Shown piece by piece: positions 8,524 to 14,886 of a stretch of 26,537 bases of DNA. The translations under genes were made by a program, and so were the position numbers. Below the pieces are notes generated by a model. That model was not told the origin of the DNA. It searched no databases and saw nothing but the letters and a program-made list of their open reading frames with translations. The DNA lies in NCBI GenBank assembly GCA_017618625.1, contig JAFZTV010000019.1, positions 1-26,537 of the forward strand, given 5' to 3'. Each line of letters begins with the position of its first letter. Positions within the stretch are counted from its first letter, which is position 1. The DNA is from Bacteroidales bacterium. Lineage in GTDB: Bacteria; Bacteroidota; Bacteroidia; Bacteroidales; P3.

Positions 8524-8638
8524 GTCAAGACGAGAAGTATGTTTTTAGACAAGAATGTAAATATCAGTGGTTTGTGTAGTATTTTCAGAAATACTGCCGA
8601 ACATTGAGGCGCGATTTTGGCCTCCGCAACGTCTTGAC
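8524..8638 (+). ncRNA. Candidate structured small RNA, about 115 nt
   Basis: A perfect 9-bp closing stem pairs GTCAAGACG (8524-8532) with CGTCTTGAC (8630-8638). Inside it are a hairpin AGTATTT/AAATACT (8578-8584 with 8589-8595, loop TCAG), extendable by a G-T wobble and a G-C pair, and a second short hairpin GAGGC/GCCTC (8606-8610 with 8620-8624). The stem begins at the transcription start predicted from the TATCTTTG at 8512. No U-run follows the 3' strand, so the transcript may extend into the array downstream. No convincing ORF overlaps it. I do not recognise it as SRP RNA, tmRNA or RNase P. A small IR-bounded non-autonomous element is the alternative reading. Confidence 0.4.
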
Positions 8639-8653
8639 ATCCAGCGTTAAATA

Positions 8654-8774
8654 TCGCTCATCTCCGTATCATCTCCGTATCAACGCCGTATCAACGCCGT
8701 ATCAACACCGTATCATCTCCGATACCCATCCTATACCCCTTTTATACCCCTCCTATACCCCTTCGGTACACCTC
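8654..8774. repeat. Eleven-unit tandem array with an 11-bp period
   Basis: By eye the stretch divides into eleven consecutive 11-bp units with no gaps. The left units read CGTATCATCTC or CGTATCAACGC and the right units CTATACCCCTT or TTATACCCCTC; all share a TAT-C core at fixed phase. The first (8654) and last (8764) units are the most degenerate. The period is close to one turn of B-DNA, so equivalent bases face the same side. No start-to-stop ORF of credible composition uses it. Confidence 0.85.
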
Positions 8775-8960
8775 CTACATTGGTAGTACTTGGATTTTGG
8801 TATGTGGTTTGTTTGGGTTGGGGGTGCGGTTTGGGTTTTGGTGGTGGAGTAGAAGTTGTGGTTGGGTTTGGGTTTGAGTTGGTGGGAGGCGGACATAGGG
8901 TAGATGGGGGTGAATGGTGCGGGTGGCGGACGTTTTTTTTACAACAAAAAGAAGAAAAAT
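8775..8960. other. G/T-skewed non-coding tract
   Basis: From about 8781 to 8930 the plus strand is almost all G and T with few C, including several GGG runs (8815, 8820, 8833, 8864, 8870 and more). This reverses the C-rich skew of the adjoining 11-bp array. Translations give only Gly/Val- or Pro/Thr-rich nonsense without conserved features. I see no gene here. The G-runs could form quadruplex structure on the plus strand. Confidence 0.55.
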
Positions 8961-8983
8961 GCTGATTTTTCAGGAAAGTTGTG

Positions 8984-8991
8984 TATCTTTG
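8984..8991 (+). promoter_or_regulatory. -7 promoter element (TATCTTTG) of the 9019 gene
   Basis: A perfect TATCTTTG with a T-rich stretch (8965-8970) near the -33 position. The predicted leader is about 20 nt. A two-codon ATG-TTT-TAA at 9011 overlaps the true start codon (TAATG). Confidence 0.75.
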
Positions 8992-9018
8992 CAAGGTTTT
9001 ATCGTTCAAGATGTTTTA

Positions 9019-9687
9019 ATGAAACGTTTGATTATACTAGCTATATTGGCCCTTGAACTTCTGGGCGGAGGTGCGTTTGCGCAGCGTTATATCGGCAATT
9101 ACGGCGAAGAGGACCAGAAACATGTCGTGAAAAGCAAGTATCAGCCGTCGGAGCGCGGCAAGGGGTTTGCGCTGCGTTTCGGTCTTGAGGGCGGCAATTT
9201 CCAGATGGCTTCGTTGAAGGTTGAATATGAGATAAACCCCATCGTGGCACTCGGCATCGGCGCGGGCGGCGGCTACCACTTGGATGCGGCATGGGGGGTG
9301 CCTCTCTATCTCGAAACCAGAGCCTACGCGCCCAACTCGCTCTACAGCGGCTATGTGAGCCTGCGACTGGGGTATATGTTCGGGGTTGGCGAAGGGAAGC
9401 AGGTGCCGACACAGCAGACGATATACGGACATCCGCTCACCAGACTTGACAAGCTGGGCGGCTATATGGCTTCTATGGGATTGGGTTTCTCGTGGATGCG
9501 GCTCGACGTGGGAATCAATTTCGGTATGGCGTTCGGCAGCTTCGAGAAGTTTTCTATCATCGACGGTGAAACATTCCATCAGTGGATGATAGGCAGAAAG
9601 GCCTATCCGATGGTGTCGGTTCAGGCTTCGTACAGCTTGCGGCTGTGGAAGAAAGAGCCTTACAACAAGGTGGTGAAGAAGAATTAG
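9019..9687 (+). CDS. Exported outer-membrane-barrel-like protein, unknown function
   Basis: 222 residues from the ATG at 9019, which follows the promoter at 8984; an earlier in-frame ATG at 8914 lies upstream of that promoter and is rejected. Residues 1-21 form a clear signal peptide (MKRLIILAIL... ending GAFA, then QRY). The mature part is rich in alternating hydrophobic/aromatic strands and Gly, as in small 8-strand outer-membrane barrels: GFALRFGLEGGNFQMASLKV, VALGIGAGGGYHLDAAWG, GYVSLRLGYMFGVG, MASMGLGFSWMRLDVGINFG and a final strand MVSVQASYSLRLW. No enzymatic motif is seen. It resembles the many small porin-like outer-membrane proteins of Bacteroidetes, but I cannot assign a family. It is followed by a 152-nt gap holding a 14-bp direct repeat and the rpsP promoter, so it is probably monocistronic. 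Confidence 0.85.
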   Translation: MKRLIILAILALELLGGGAFAQRYIGNYGEEDQKHVVKSKYQPSERGKGFALRFGLEGGNFQMASLKVEYEINPIVALGIGAGGGYHLDAAWGVPLYLETRAYAPNSLYSGYVSLRLGYMFGVGEGKQVPTQQTIYGHPLTRLDKLGGYMASMGLGFSWMRLDVGINFGMAFGSFEKFSIIDGETFHQWMIGRKAYPMVSVQASYSLRLWKKEPYNKVVKKN

Positions 9688-9723
9688 TGATTAGACAAAT
9701 GATGAGGAGTGCTAGGGAAGCTA

Positions 9724-9751
9724 AAACTAAAAATTTGAAACTAAAAACTTG
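9724..9751. repeat. Two-copy 14-bp direct repeat upstream of rpsP
   Basis: AAACTAAAAATTTG is directly followed by AAACTAAAAACTTG (one mismatch). Fourteen is twice seven, so this may be a relative of the 7-nt arrays found elsewhere in the window, though with different sequence. Confidence 0.7.
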
Positions 9752-9779
9752 AAAAAGTTGCATATATAAAATAATATCG

Positions 9780-9787
9780 TATCTTTG
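9780..9787 (+). promoter_or_regulatory. -7 promoter element (TATCTTTG) of rpsP
   Basis: A perfect TATCTTTG with GTTGC at 9758-9762 as a plausible -33 element. The predicted leader is about 47 nt and AT-rich. Confidence 0.8.
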
Positions 9788-9839
9788 CAGTCCACTTACA
9801 AATAAACAATAATTTTAACAAACTAAAAATTAGAGCATT

Positions 9840-10391
9840 ATGCCAGCAAGAATGAGATTGCAGCGTCATGGAAAGAAGAATCAGCCCTTCTACCATATCG
9901 TTGTAGCGGATGGTCGAGCACCACGCGACGGAAGATTTATCGAGAAACTGGGAACCTACAATCCCCTGACCAACCCCGCCACCATCGTCCTGAATGAGGA
10001 CAAGGCCGTGGAGTGGCTTAAAAACGGAGCACAGCCGAGCGACACCGTTCGCCGCATCCTCTCCTACAAAGGAGTTCTGCTTCGCCGCCACCTCCAGATT
10101 GGCGTTGAGAAGGGTGCCATCACCCAGGCTCAGGCCGATGCCAAATTCAACGAGTGGAAACAGGCCAAGGACGCCAAGATAGCCGGTGTGAAGAGCAGCG
10201 CCGACGCCGCTAAACGTGACACCGCGAAGGCCCGCATGGAAGCCGAGCGCAAGCACAACGAGGCCAAGGCTGAGGCCGTGGCCGCCAAGCTCCGCGCCAA
10301 GGCAGAGGCTGAAGCAGCCGCCAAGGCAGAGGCAGCCGCCACCGAAGAGGCTCCCGCAGCTGAGGCAACTGAAGCCCCCGCAGCAGAGTAA
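9840..10391 (+). CDS. rpsP: 30S ribosomal protein S16 with long C-terminal extension
   Basis: S16 binds 16S rRNA in the 5' domain and is needed for 30S assembly. Residues 1-85 match the S16 fold: [26 protein letters not shown] begins the chain, followed by [14 protein letters not shown] and [15 protein letters not shown]. The protein is 183 residues, about twice the length of E. coli S16. Residues from about 100 on form a charged, Ala/Lys/Glu-rich helix that ends in a short Pro/Ala/Glu tail. Such extended S16 proteins are usual in Bacteroidetes. It has its own promoter at 9780 and a terminator-like hairpin at 10416, with rimM immediately downstream. Confidence 0.98.
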   Translation: MPARMRLQRHGKKNQPFYHIVVADGRAPRDGRFIEKLGTYNPLTNPATIVLNEDKAVEWLKNGAQPSDTVRRILSYKGVLLRRHLQIGVEKGAITQAQADAKFNEWKQAKDAKIAGVKSSADAAKRDTAKARMEAERKHNEAKAEAVAAKLRAKAEAEAAAKAEAAATEEAPAAEATEAPAAE

Positions 10392-10415
10392 GTTTTACGG
10401 ATTATTAAAATGATA

Positions 10416-10449
10416 AAAGCGTGTTTCCAATCAGGGGACGCGCTTTTTT
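10416..10449 (+). terminator. Rho-independent terminator after rpsP
   Basis: AAAGCGTG (10416-10423) pairs with CGCGCTTT (one G-U wobble) around a 15-nt loop and is followed by a T-run. It may only partly stop transcription, because rimM downstream has no obvious promoter of its own. Confidence 0.75.
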
Positions 10450-10516
10450 CGATGCCGTATATTAAAACGCAAGGTTTTCACGTTATAAGGAGAAAATGTA
10501 GTAACGCAGTTGACTC

Positions 10517-11050
10517 ATGACAAAGGACGAATGTTATTATTTGGGACGTATCACCAAGCCTTTCGGGTTCAAGGGCGAGATGGTGCTTTTTCTCGACGTG
10601 GATTCGCAGGAGGACTATGCGGGGTTGGACTCGGTGTTTGTGGAGATGAAGAACGGGCTGGTGCCATACTTCATTAAGTCGATGCGGTTCAGCGGTAACA
10701 AGGCTATCGCGACGTTCGAGGACCTGACGCCCGATGAGGCGGCGGCCCTTGCGGGACGGGACATGTACCTGCCGCTGGACTTGCTGCCGAAACTTACGGG
10801 CAACCAGTTCTACTTTCACGAGGTGAAGGGGTTCCGTGTGGTGGACGATCAGCATGGCGACATCGGGGTGGTGGAATCCATCATCGAGTACCCGGCGCAG
10901 CCGCTCTTCCAGATAATGAACGGTGGGACGGAAATACTCATACCCGTCATAGACGAGGTGATAAAAAAGGTTGACAGAGAGCAAAAGACAATTTATATAT
11001 CAGCTCCTAACGGTTTGATAGACTTGTATATGGACGGCAATAACAGCTAA
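10517..11050 (+). CDS. rimM: Ribosome maturation factor RimM
   Basis: RimM binds S19 and assists maturation of the 30S head; it is commonly encoded beside rpsP, as here. The protein is 177 residues, the usual size. The N-terminal RimM domain has YLGRITKPFGFKGEM (about 8-22) and a central segment LTPDEAAALAGRDMYLP. The PRC-barrel domain begins at about residue 100 (FYFHEVKGFRVVDD) and ends with ILIPVIDEVIKKVDREQKTI and the NGLIDLY motif near the C-terminus. The classical neighbours trmD and rplS do not follow; a DksA-like gene does. No TAnnTTTG box was found between 10450 and 10516, so expression may depend on read-through from rpsP. Confidence 0.96.
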   Translation: MTKDECYYLGRITKPFGFKGEMVLFLDVDSQEDYAGLDSVFVEMKNGLVPYFIKSMRFSGNKAIATFEDLTPDEAAALAGRDMYLPLDLLPKLTGNQFYFHEVKGFRVVDDQHGDIGVVESIIEYPAQPLFQIMNGGTEILIPVIDEVIKKVDREQKTIYISAPNGLIDLYMDGNNS

Positions 11051-11089
11051 TGTTGATAAGTATTGCCGACGGGTTGGACAAAAATAGTC

Positions 11090-11097
11090 TATCTTTG
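11090..11097 (+). promoter_or_regulatory. -7 promoter element (TATCTTTG) of the DksA-like gene
   Basis: A perfect TATCTTTG between rimM and the DksA-like gene, giving a predicted leader of about 25 nt. Confidence 0.78.
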
Positions 11098-11126
11098 CAA
11101 AAATTAAATCAATAAAACACACGGTT

Positions 11127-11543
11127 ATGGCAAAGAAAGTTGAAAATCAGGAGAAGACCTGCTACTCGCCAGAGGAATTGCAGGAGTTCAAAGAGTTGAT
11201 ACTTAAGAAAATCGAAGAAGCCAAACGCAACCTCGACATGCAGCTTCAGGCCATGGCCGGCAACGAGAACGAGGCCAACGACACGGCTCCGACTTTCAAG
11301 ACATTGGAGGAGGGCAGCAACGTGCTTTCGAAGGAAGAGAACGCAAGACTGGCGGCGCGCCAGCAGCGTTTCATCCGCGATTTGGAGGCTGCGCTTATCC
11401 GCATAGAGAACGGCACCTATGGCATCTGCCGCATCACGGGCAAGCTTATACCGAAGGAGCGCCTGATGATTGTGCCGCATGCCACAACGACGGTTGAGGG
11501 CAAGGAGATGAGCGGGAAAACATCAAGAATTCAGAGAAGGTAA
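11127..11543 (+). CDS. TraR/DksA-family protein with degenerate zinc finger
   Basis: 138 residues. A long helical N-terminal part (about 14-95; EELQEFKELILKKIEEAKRN and a second helix LAARQQRFIRDLEAALIRIE) resembles the DksA coiled coil. The C-terminal part has the DksA/TraR finger pattern NGTYGICRITGKLIPKERL, where the canonical form has four Cys in a C-x2-C-x17-C-x2-C arrangement. Only C101 remains; the other positions are T104, T122 and G125. Zinc binding in the usual way is therefore unlikely. As I recall, this loss is common in Bacteroidetes homologues. The role may be in RNA polymerase secondary-channel regulation (ppGpp response), but this is inferred from family membership. It has its own promoter and a strong terminator. 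Confidence 0.9.
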   Translation: MAKKVENQEKTCYSPEELQEFKELILKKIEEAKRNLDMQLQAMAGNENEANDTAPTFKTLEEGSNVLSKEENARLAARQQRFIRDLEAALIRIENGTYGICRITGKLIPKERLMIVPHATTTVEGKEMSGKTSRIQRR

Positions 11544-11555
11544 GCACATACTTTT

Positions 11556-11595
11556 ACAAAGAGGGAGGCTCCGATAGCGAAGCCTCCCTCTTTGT
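11556..11595. terminator. Strong hairpin terminator between convergent genes
   Basis: A perfect 15-bp stem (11556-11570 with 11581-11595, core GAGGGAGGCT/AGCCTCCCTC) with a 10-nt loop, followed by TTTTG on the plus strand. It terminates the DksA-like gene and may also act on the convergent ABC gene, whose side is flanked by GTAAAAG and so lacks a good U-run. Confidence 0.88.
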
Positions 11596-11613
11596 TTTGT
11601 GTGGATTGGGGGA

Positions 11614-13389
11614 TTAGATTTTGGGTATGGCGTCGATTAGGCGCTGTGTGTATTCCTGCTGCGGGTGGGCGTAGAGCTCGTCGGCATCGTTGAGCTCGAC
11701 CATGCGTCCTTTCTGCATAACCATGATGCGGTCGGAGATGAACTTGACTACCGAGAGGTCGTGGGTGATGAAAAGGTAGGTGTAGTTGTATTTGCGCTTG
11801 AGGTCGTTGAGCAGGTTAAGTACCTGAGCCTGCACGGAGACGTCGAGAGCAGAGACGCTCTCGTCGCAGATGACGAGCTCTGGCTTAACGATGAGTGCGC
11901 GAGCGATGCAGACGCGCTGACGCTGTCCGCCGCTGAACTCGTGCGGGTAGCGGCTGTACATGCTTCGCTCGAGTCCCACCTCCTCGAGGATAGTCTCGAC
12001 AGCCTCACGCCGCTCGCTGTCGGAGTCGTAGATGTGGTGGCTGCGCAGAGGCTCGAGGATGGCCTCGCCTATGGTTAGACGCGGGTTGAGCGAGGAATAG
12101 GGGTCTTGGAACACTATCTGCATCTTGGTGCGCAGGCGGCGCATCTGTTCGGATGAGAGCTTGTCGAGCGGTTGCCCTTCGAACTCCACCGAGCCCGACG
12201 AGTGCTCAATCAGTTGCAGCAGCGAGCGTCCGAGGGTGGTCTTGCCACAGCCCGACTCGCCCACGAGGCCGAGCGTCTCGCCACGATAGATGTCGAACGA
12301 TATGTTGTCGACGGCTTTCAACACCTGCTTTACCTTGCCGAAGAGGGTTTTTTTGAGGGGGAAGGTCACGTTCCAGTCGCGGACACGCAGGAGAGGGGTG
12401 GGTGTCGAATTTTGAATTTTGAATTCTGAATTTTGAATTCTGACCTGTGATGGGTGAATTGCAGTCGGTTGACAGCCGTCTGCTGACTGCTGGCTACTAG
12501 ATAGAAAGTCCTTTACTGTCGGCAGGCGTTCGGGACGGCTGTCGAGCGGAGGACGGCAGGCTAGGAGGCCTTTGGTGTAGGGGTGTACGGGATTGGTAAG
12601 TATTTGGCGCGCTTCGCCGTGCTCGACAATCTCGCCGTGGTACATGACCGCCACCTCGTCGGCGATCTGCGCTATCACGCCCAGGTCGTGGGTAATGAAG
12701 ATGATGGCGAGGTTGTGTCTTTTTTGTAAGTCGCGCAGCAGCTCAATGATGGTCTTCTGTACTGTCACGTCGAGTGCGGTGGTGGGTTCGTCGGCGATAA
12801 GTATCGATGGGTTGCAGACAAGAGCCATTGCGATCATTACGCGCTGCTTCTGTCCGCCGCTTATCTCGTGGGGGTAGCTGTCGAATATCTTTTCCGGACG
12901 GGGCAGCAGTACCTCTTTGAAGAGTTCTATCACACGCTCGCGAGCCTCGCTTTTGCTGACTTTCTCGTGCTGCTGGAGCATTTCCACCACCTGCGCACCG
13001 CATTTGTGGACGGGGTTGAGGCTCGTCATGGGCTCCTGGAAAATCATGGAGATATGGCGTCCGCGGTAGTGGCGAAGCTCGTTCTCGGAGAGGGATAGGA
13101 GGTCGATGGGGGTGTTGTGACCTGTGACCTGAGACCTGTGATCAGAATCGGGTGGGGTGGACTTGTCGGATTGATCGGAGAGCCAGGCGTGGCCAGAGAC
13201 CTTGGCATTTTTGGGCAGCAGACCCATGAGCGCCATAGAGCTTACCGACTTGCCGGAGCCCGATTCGCCCACGATGCCGAGGGTCTTGCCGCGGTAGAGG
13301 GTGTAGTTGATGTCGTGTACTACGGTGCGGTCGCCGAAACTGACGTTCAAACCGCACACTTGAAGGAGGCTATTAGTGTTGTCTTCCAT
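11614..13389 (-). CDS. Oligopeptide/dipeptide ABC transporter, two ATPase domains in one chain
   Basis: 591 residues with two complete nucleotide-binding domains, like a DppD-DppF or YejF fusion. Domain 1 has Walker A GESGSGKS (41-48), Q-loop IFQEP (116-120), signature ISGGQ (176-180), Walker B ILIADEP (196-202), H-loop THD and the oligopeptide-type tail NPVHPYTKGLL (267-277). Domain 2 has Walker A GESGCGKT (377-384), signature FSGGQ (485-489), Walker B VICDES and THD. It should energise uptake or export of peptides with membrane permeases encoded elsewhere; none lie nearby. Two low-complexity inserts are odd: about residues 82-93 in domain 1 and about 297-328 in the linker, both encoded by 7-nt repeat arrays. 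The start ATG follows a TATCTTTG promoter by about 25 nt. Confidence 0.95.
   Translation of the reverse strand: MEDNTNSLLQVCGLNVSFGDRTVVHDINYTLYRGKTLGIVGESGSGKSVSSMALMGLLPKNAKVSGHAWLSDQSDKSTPPDSDHRSQVTGHNTPIDLLSLSENELRHYRGRHISMIFQEPMTSLNPVHKCGAQVVEMLQQHEKVSKSEARERVIELFKEVLLPRPEKIFDSYPHEISGGQKQRVMIAMALVCNPSILIADEPTTALDVTVQKTIIELLRDLQKRHNLAIIFITHDLGVIAQIADEVAVMYHGEIVEHGEARQILTNPVHPYTKGLLACRPPLDSRPERLPTVKDFLSSSQQSADGCQPTAIHPSQVRIQNSEFKIQNSTPTPLLRVRDWNVTFPLKKTLFGKVKQVLKAVDNISFDIYRGETLGLVGESGCGKTTLGRSLLQLIEHSSGSVEFEGQPLDKLSSEQMRRLRTKMQIVFQDPYSSLNPRLTIGEAILEPLRSHHIYDSDSERREAVETILEEVGLERSMYSRYPHEFSGGQRQRVCIARALIVKPELVICDESVSALDVSVQAQVLNLLNDLKRKYNYTYLFITHDLSVVKFISDRIMVMQKGRMVELNDADELYAHPQQEYTQRLIDAIPKI
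12407..12504. repeat. 7-nt degenerate tandem array inside the ABC gene linker
   Basis: About fourteen consecutive heptamers: five of the form GAATTTT/GAATTCT at the left, then variants such as GACCTGT, GATGGGT, AGTCGGT, TGACTGC. They keep a 7-nt phase by eye. In the protein they encode the Gln/Ser/Asn-rich linker between the two ATPase domains. Confidence 0.82.
13114..13148. repeat. 7-nt tandem array inside the first ATPase domain
   Basis: Heptamers GTTGTGA, CCTGTGA, CCTGAGA, CCTGTGA and TCAGAAT follow one another in phase. They encode a SDHRSQVTGHN-type insert between the Walker A helix and the DLLSLSENELR segment, where homologues normally have a short turn. Confidence 0.75.
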
Positions 13390-13414
13390 TCTGCTATTTG
13401 CTGCAACTCAACTG

Positions 13415-13422
13415 CAAAGATA
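13415..13422 (-). promoter_or_regulatory. -7 promoter element (TATCTTTG) of the ABC gene
   Basis: A perfect TATCTTTG on the minus strand, 25 nt before the ABC start codon. It is divergent from the rocD promoter. Confidence 0.78.
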
Positions 13423-13460
13423 CAAACTAATTCCGAAAAAGTTGAGTAATGAAAAAATAA

Positions 13461-13492
13461 TTTGTCGTTGTGTGGAAATATGTGTACATTTG
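13461..13492 (+). promoter_or_regulatory. Promoter of rocD (-33 TTTG, -7 TACATTTG)
   Basis: TTTG at 13461-13464 and TACATTTG at 13485-13492 are separated by 20 nt, the expected Bacteroidetes spacing. The predicted leader is about 42 nt. Confidence 0.75.
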
Positions 13493-13539
13493 CACATCAA
13501 TTGAAAAACATATTATTAACAATAAAAGTAACTCTAACT

Positions 13540-14760
13540 ATGACAAAGTCAGAAGAATTCATGGAAATGGAAGCCAAATACGGCGCCCATAACTATCATC
13601 CGCTGCCAGTGGTGCTCGCAAAAGGCGAAGGCGCTTTTGTGTGGGACTGCGAGGGTAAGAAATATTTCGATTTCCTGTCGGCATACAGCGCCGTCAACCA
13701 GGGACACTGCCACCCGAAGATTGTGAAGGCAATGTGCGACCAGGCTCATCAGCTCACGCTCAGCAGCCGCGCTTTCTATAACAACTGCCTCGGCGAGTGG
13801 GAAAAATATGTTACCGAGTATTTCGGCTATGAGAAGGTGCTGCCTATGAACAGCGGTGCCGAGGCCGACGAGACCGCCCTGAAGCTCGCTCGCCGCTGGG
13901 GTGTGGTGAAAAAAGGTATCAAGAACGACGAAGTGAAGATTGTCTGCTGCGAGGGTAACTTCCACGGCCGTACCATCACCATCATCACCATGAGCAATGA
14001 CCCCGAGAGCTACGCTAACTACGGTCCTATGACTCCCGGTTTCGTGCGCATCCCCTACAACGACCCCGCTGCTCTCGAGAAGGTTCTCGCTGCTGAAGGC
14101 GACAAGATCGCAGGCTTCCTGCTCGAGCCTATCCAGGGTGAGGCCGGTGTCTATGTTCCGGACGATGGCTACCTGAAGAAATGCTACGACATCTGCAAGA
14201 AATACAATGTGCTGTTCATGGCCGACGAGGTGCAGTGCGGTATCGCCCGTACGGGTAAGATGCTCGCTTGCGACCACGAAGGTGTGCGTCCCGACATCCT
14301 TATCCTCGGTAAGGCTCTCGGTGGCGGTGTGATGCCTGTCAGCGCCGTTCTGGCCGACGACGACATCATGCTCAACATCAAACCCGGTGAGCACGGCTCA
14401 ACCTTCGGCGGCAACCCCATTGCAGCCAAGGTTTCCATTGCAGCCCTCCAGGTTATCAAGGACGAGCACCTCATGGAGAACGCCGACCGTCTCGGTAAGA
14501 TTTTCCGCGAGGAGATGAGCAACTTCAAGAGCCCGATGATTGAGAAGGTGCGTGGTAAAGGTCTTCTCAACGCCATCATCATCAAGCCGCGTAACGGCAA
14601 AGAGGCATGGGATGTCTGCTTGAAGATGCGCGACCTCGGTGTGTTGGCCAAACCGACCCACCAGCACATCATCCGCTTCGCTCCTCCGCTGGTTATCACC
14701 GAAGAGCAGCTGCGCGAGGCTATGGAGCTCATCAAGAAGGCTATCGCCTCCTTCGAATGA
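13540..14760 (+). CDS. rocD: Ornithine aminotransferase
   Basis: A PLP-dependent class III aminotransferase that converts ornithine and 2-oxoglutarate to glutamate semialdehyde and glutamate, linking arginine and proline metabolism. From the ATG at 13540 it has 406 residues, the normal length; a longer frame from 13462 would start before the promoter and is rejected. Visible motifs are [14 protein letters not shown] (13-26), [15 protein letters not shown] (104-118), GNFHGRT (139-145), EPIQGEAGV (196-204), [13 protein letters not shown] (228-240) with PLP-binding D229, the Schiff-base lysine K258 in ILGKALGGG, and [11 protein letters not shown] (283-293). Codon use is strongly C-ended compared with its neighbours, suggesting high expression. 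It has its own promoter and terminator. Acetylornithine aminotransferase is the alternative, but the N-terminal signature favours ornithine aminotransferase. Confidence 0.95.
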   Translation: MTKSEEFMEMEAKYGAHNYHPLPVVLAKGEGAFVWDCEGKKYFDFLSAYSAVNQGHCHPKIVKAMCDQAHQLTLSSRAFYNNCLGEWEKYVTEYFGYEKVLPMNSGAEADETALKLARRWGVVKKGIKNDEVKIVCCEGNFHGRTITIITMSNDPESYANYGPMTPGFVRIPYNDPAALEKVLAAEGDKIAGFLLEPIQGEAGVYVPDDGYLKKCYDICKKYNVLFMADEVQCGIARTGKMLACDHEGVRPDILILGKALGGGVMPVSAVLADDDIMLNIKPGEHGSTFGGNPIAAKVSIAALQVIKDEHLMENADRLGKIFREEMSNFKSPMIEKVRGKGLLNAIIIKPRNGKEAWDVCLKMRDLGVLAKPTHQHIIRFAPPLVITEEQLREAMELIKKAIASFE

Positions 14761-14785
14761 TTCCAATCTGGATAGATTGATTAGC

Positions 14786-14825
14786 GAGAGCGCCCATATA
14801 CTCGGTATGTGGGCGTTCTCTTTGT
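14786..14825 (+). terminator. Rho-independent terminator after rocD
   Basis: GAGAGCGCCCA (14786-14796) pairs with TGGGCGTTCTC (ending 14820; one G-U wobble), followed by TTTG. A small perfect hairpin CAATCT/AGATTG lies just before it at 14764-14779. Confidence 0.75.
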
Positions 14826-14886
14826 CAGATTGCTCAATACTTTTTTCGCACACTCTGCGTTAATACATAGTCAAAATAATCATCAG

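Noticed and set aside
8654..8774. 11-bp array considered as a CRISPR array
   Set aside because: Units are far too short, there are no spacers, and no cas genes are present.
8604..9009. Short open frames across the 11-bp array and G/T tract on both strands
   Set aside because: Their translations consist of the repeat itself or of Pro/Thr/Gly/Val runs, without start context or conserved features.
9011..9019. Two-codon frame ATG-TTT-TAA overlapping the start of the 9019 gene, as a regulatory uORF
   Set aside because: It is too short to judge and easily arises by chance in AT-rich leaders.
10487..10492. AAGGAG considered as ribosome binding site of rimM
   Set aside because: It lies 24 nt ahead of the start codon, too far for normal pairing, and Bacteroidetes do not generally rely on such sites.
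13549..14394. Minus-strand 281-codon frame opposite rocD
   Set aside because: It mirrors the strong codon bias of rocD, and no domain is recognisable.
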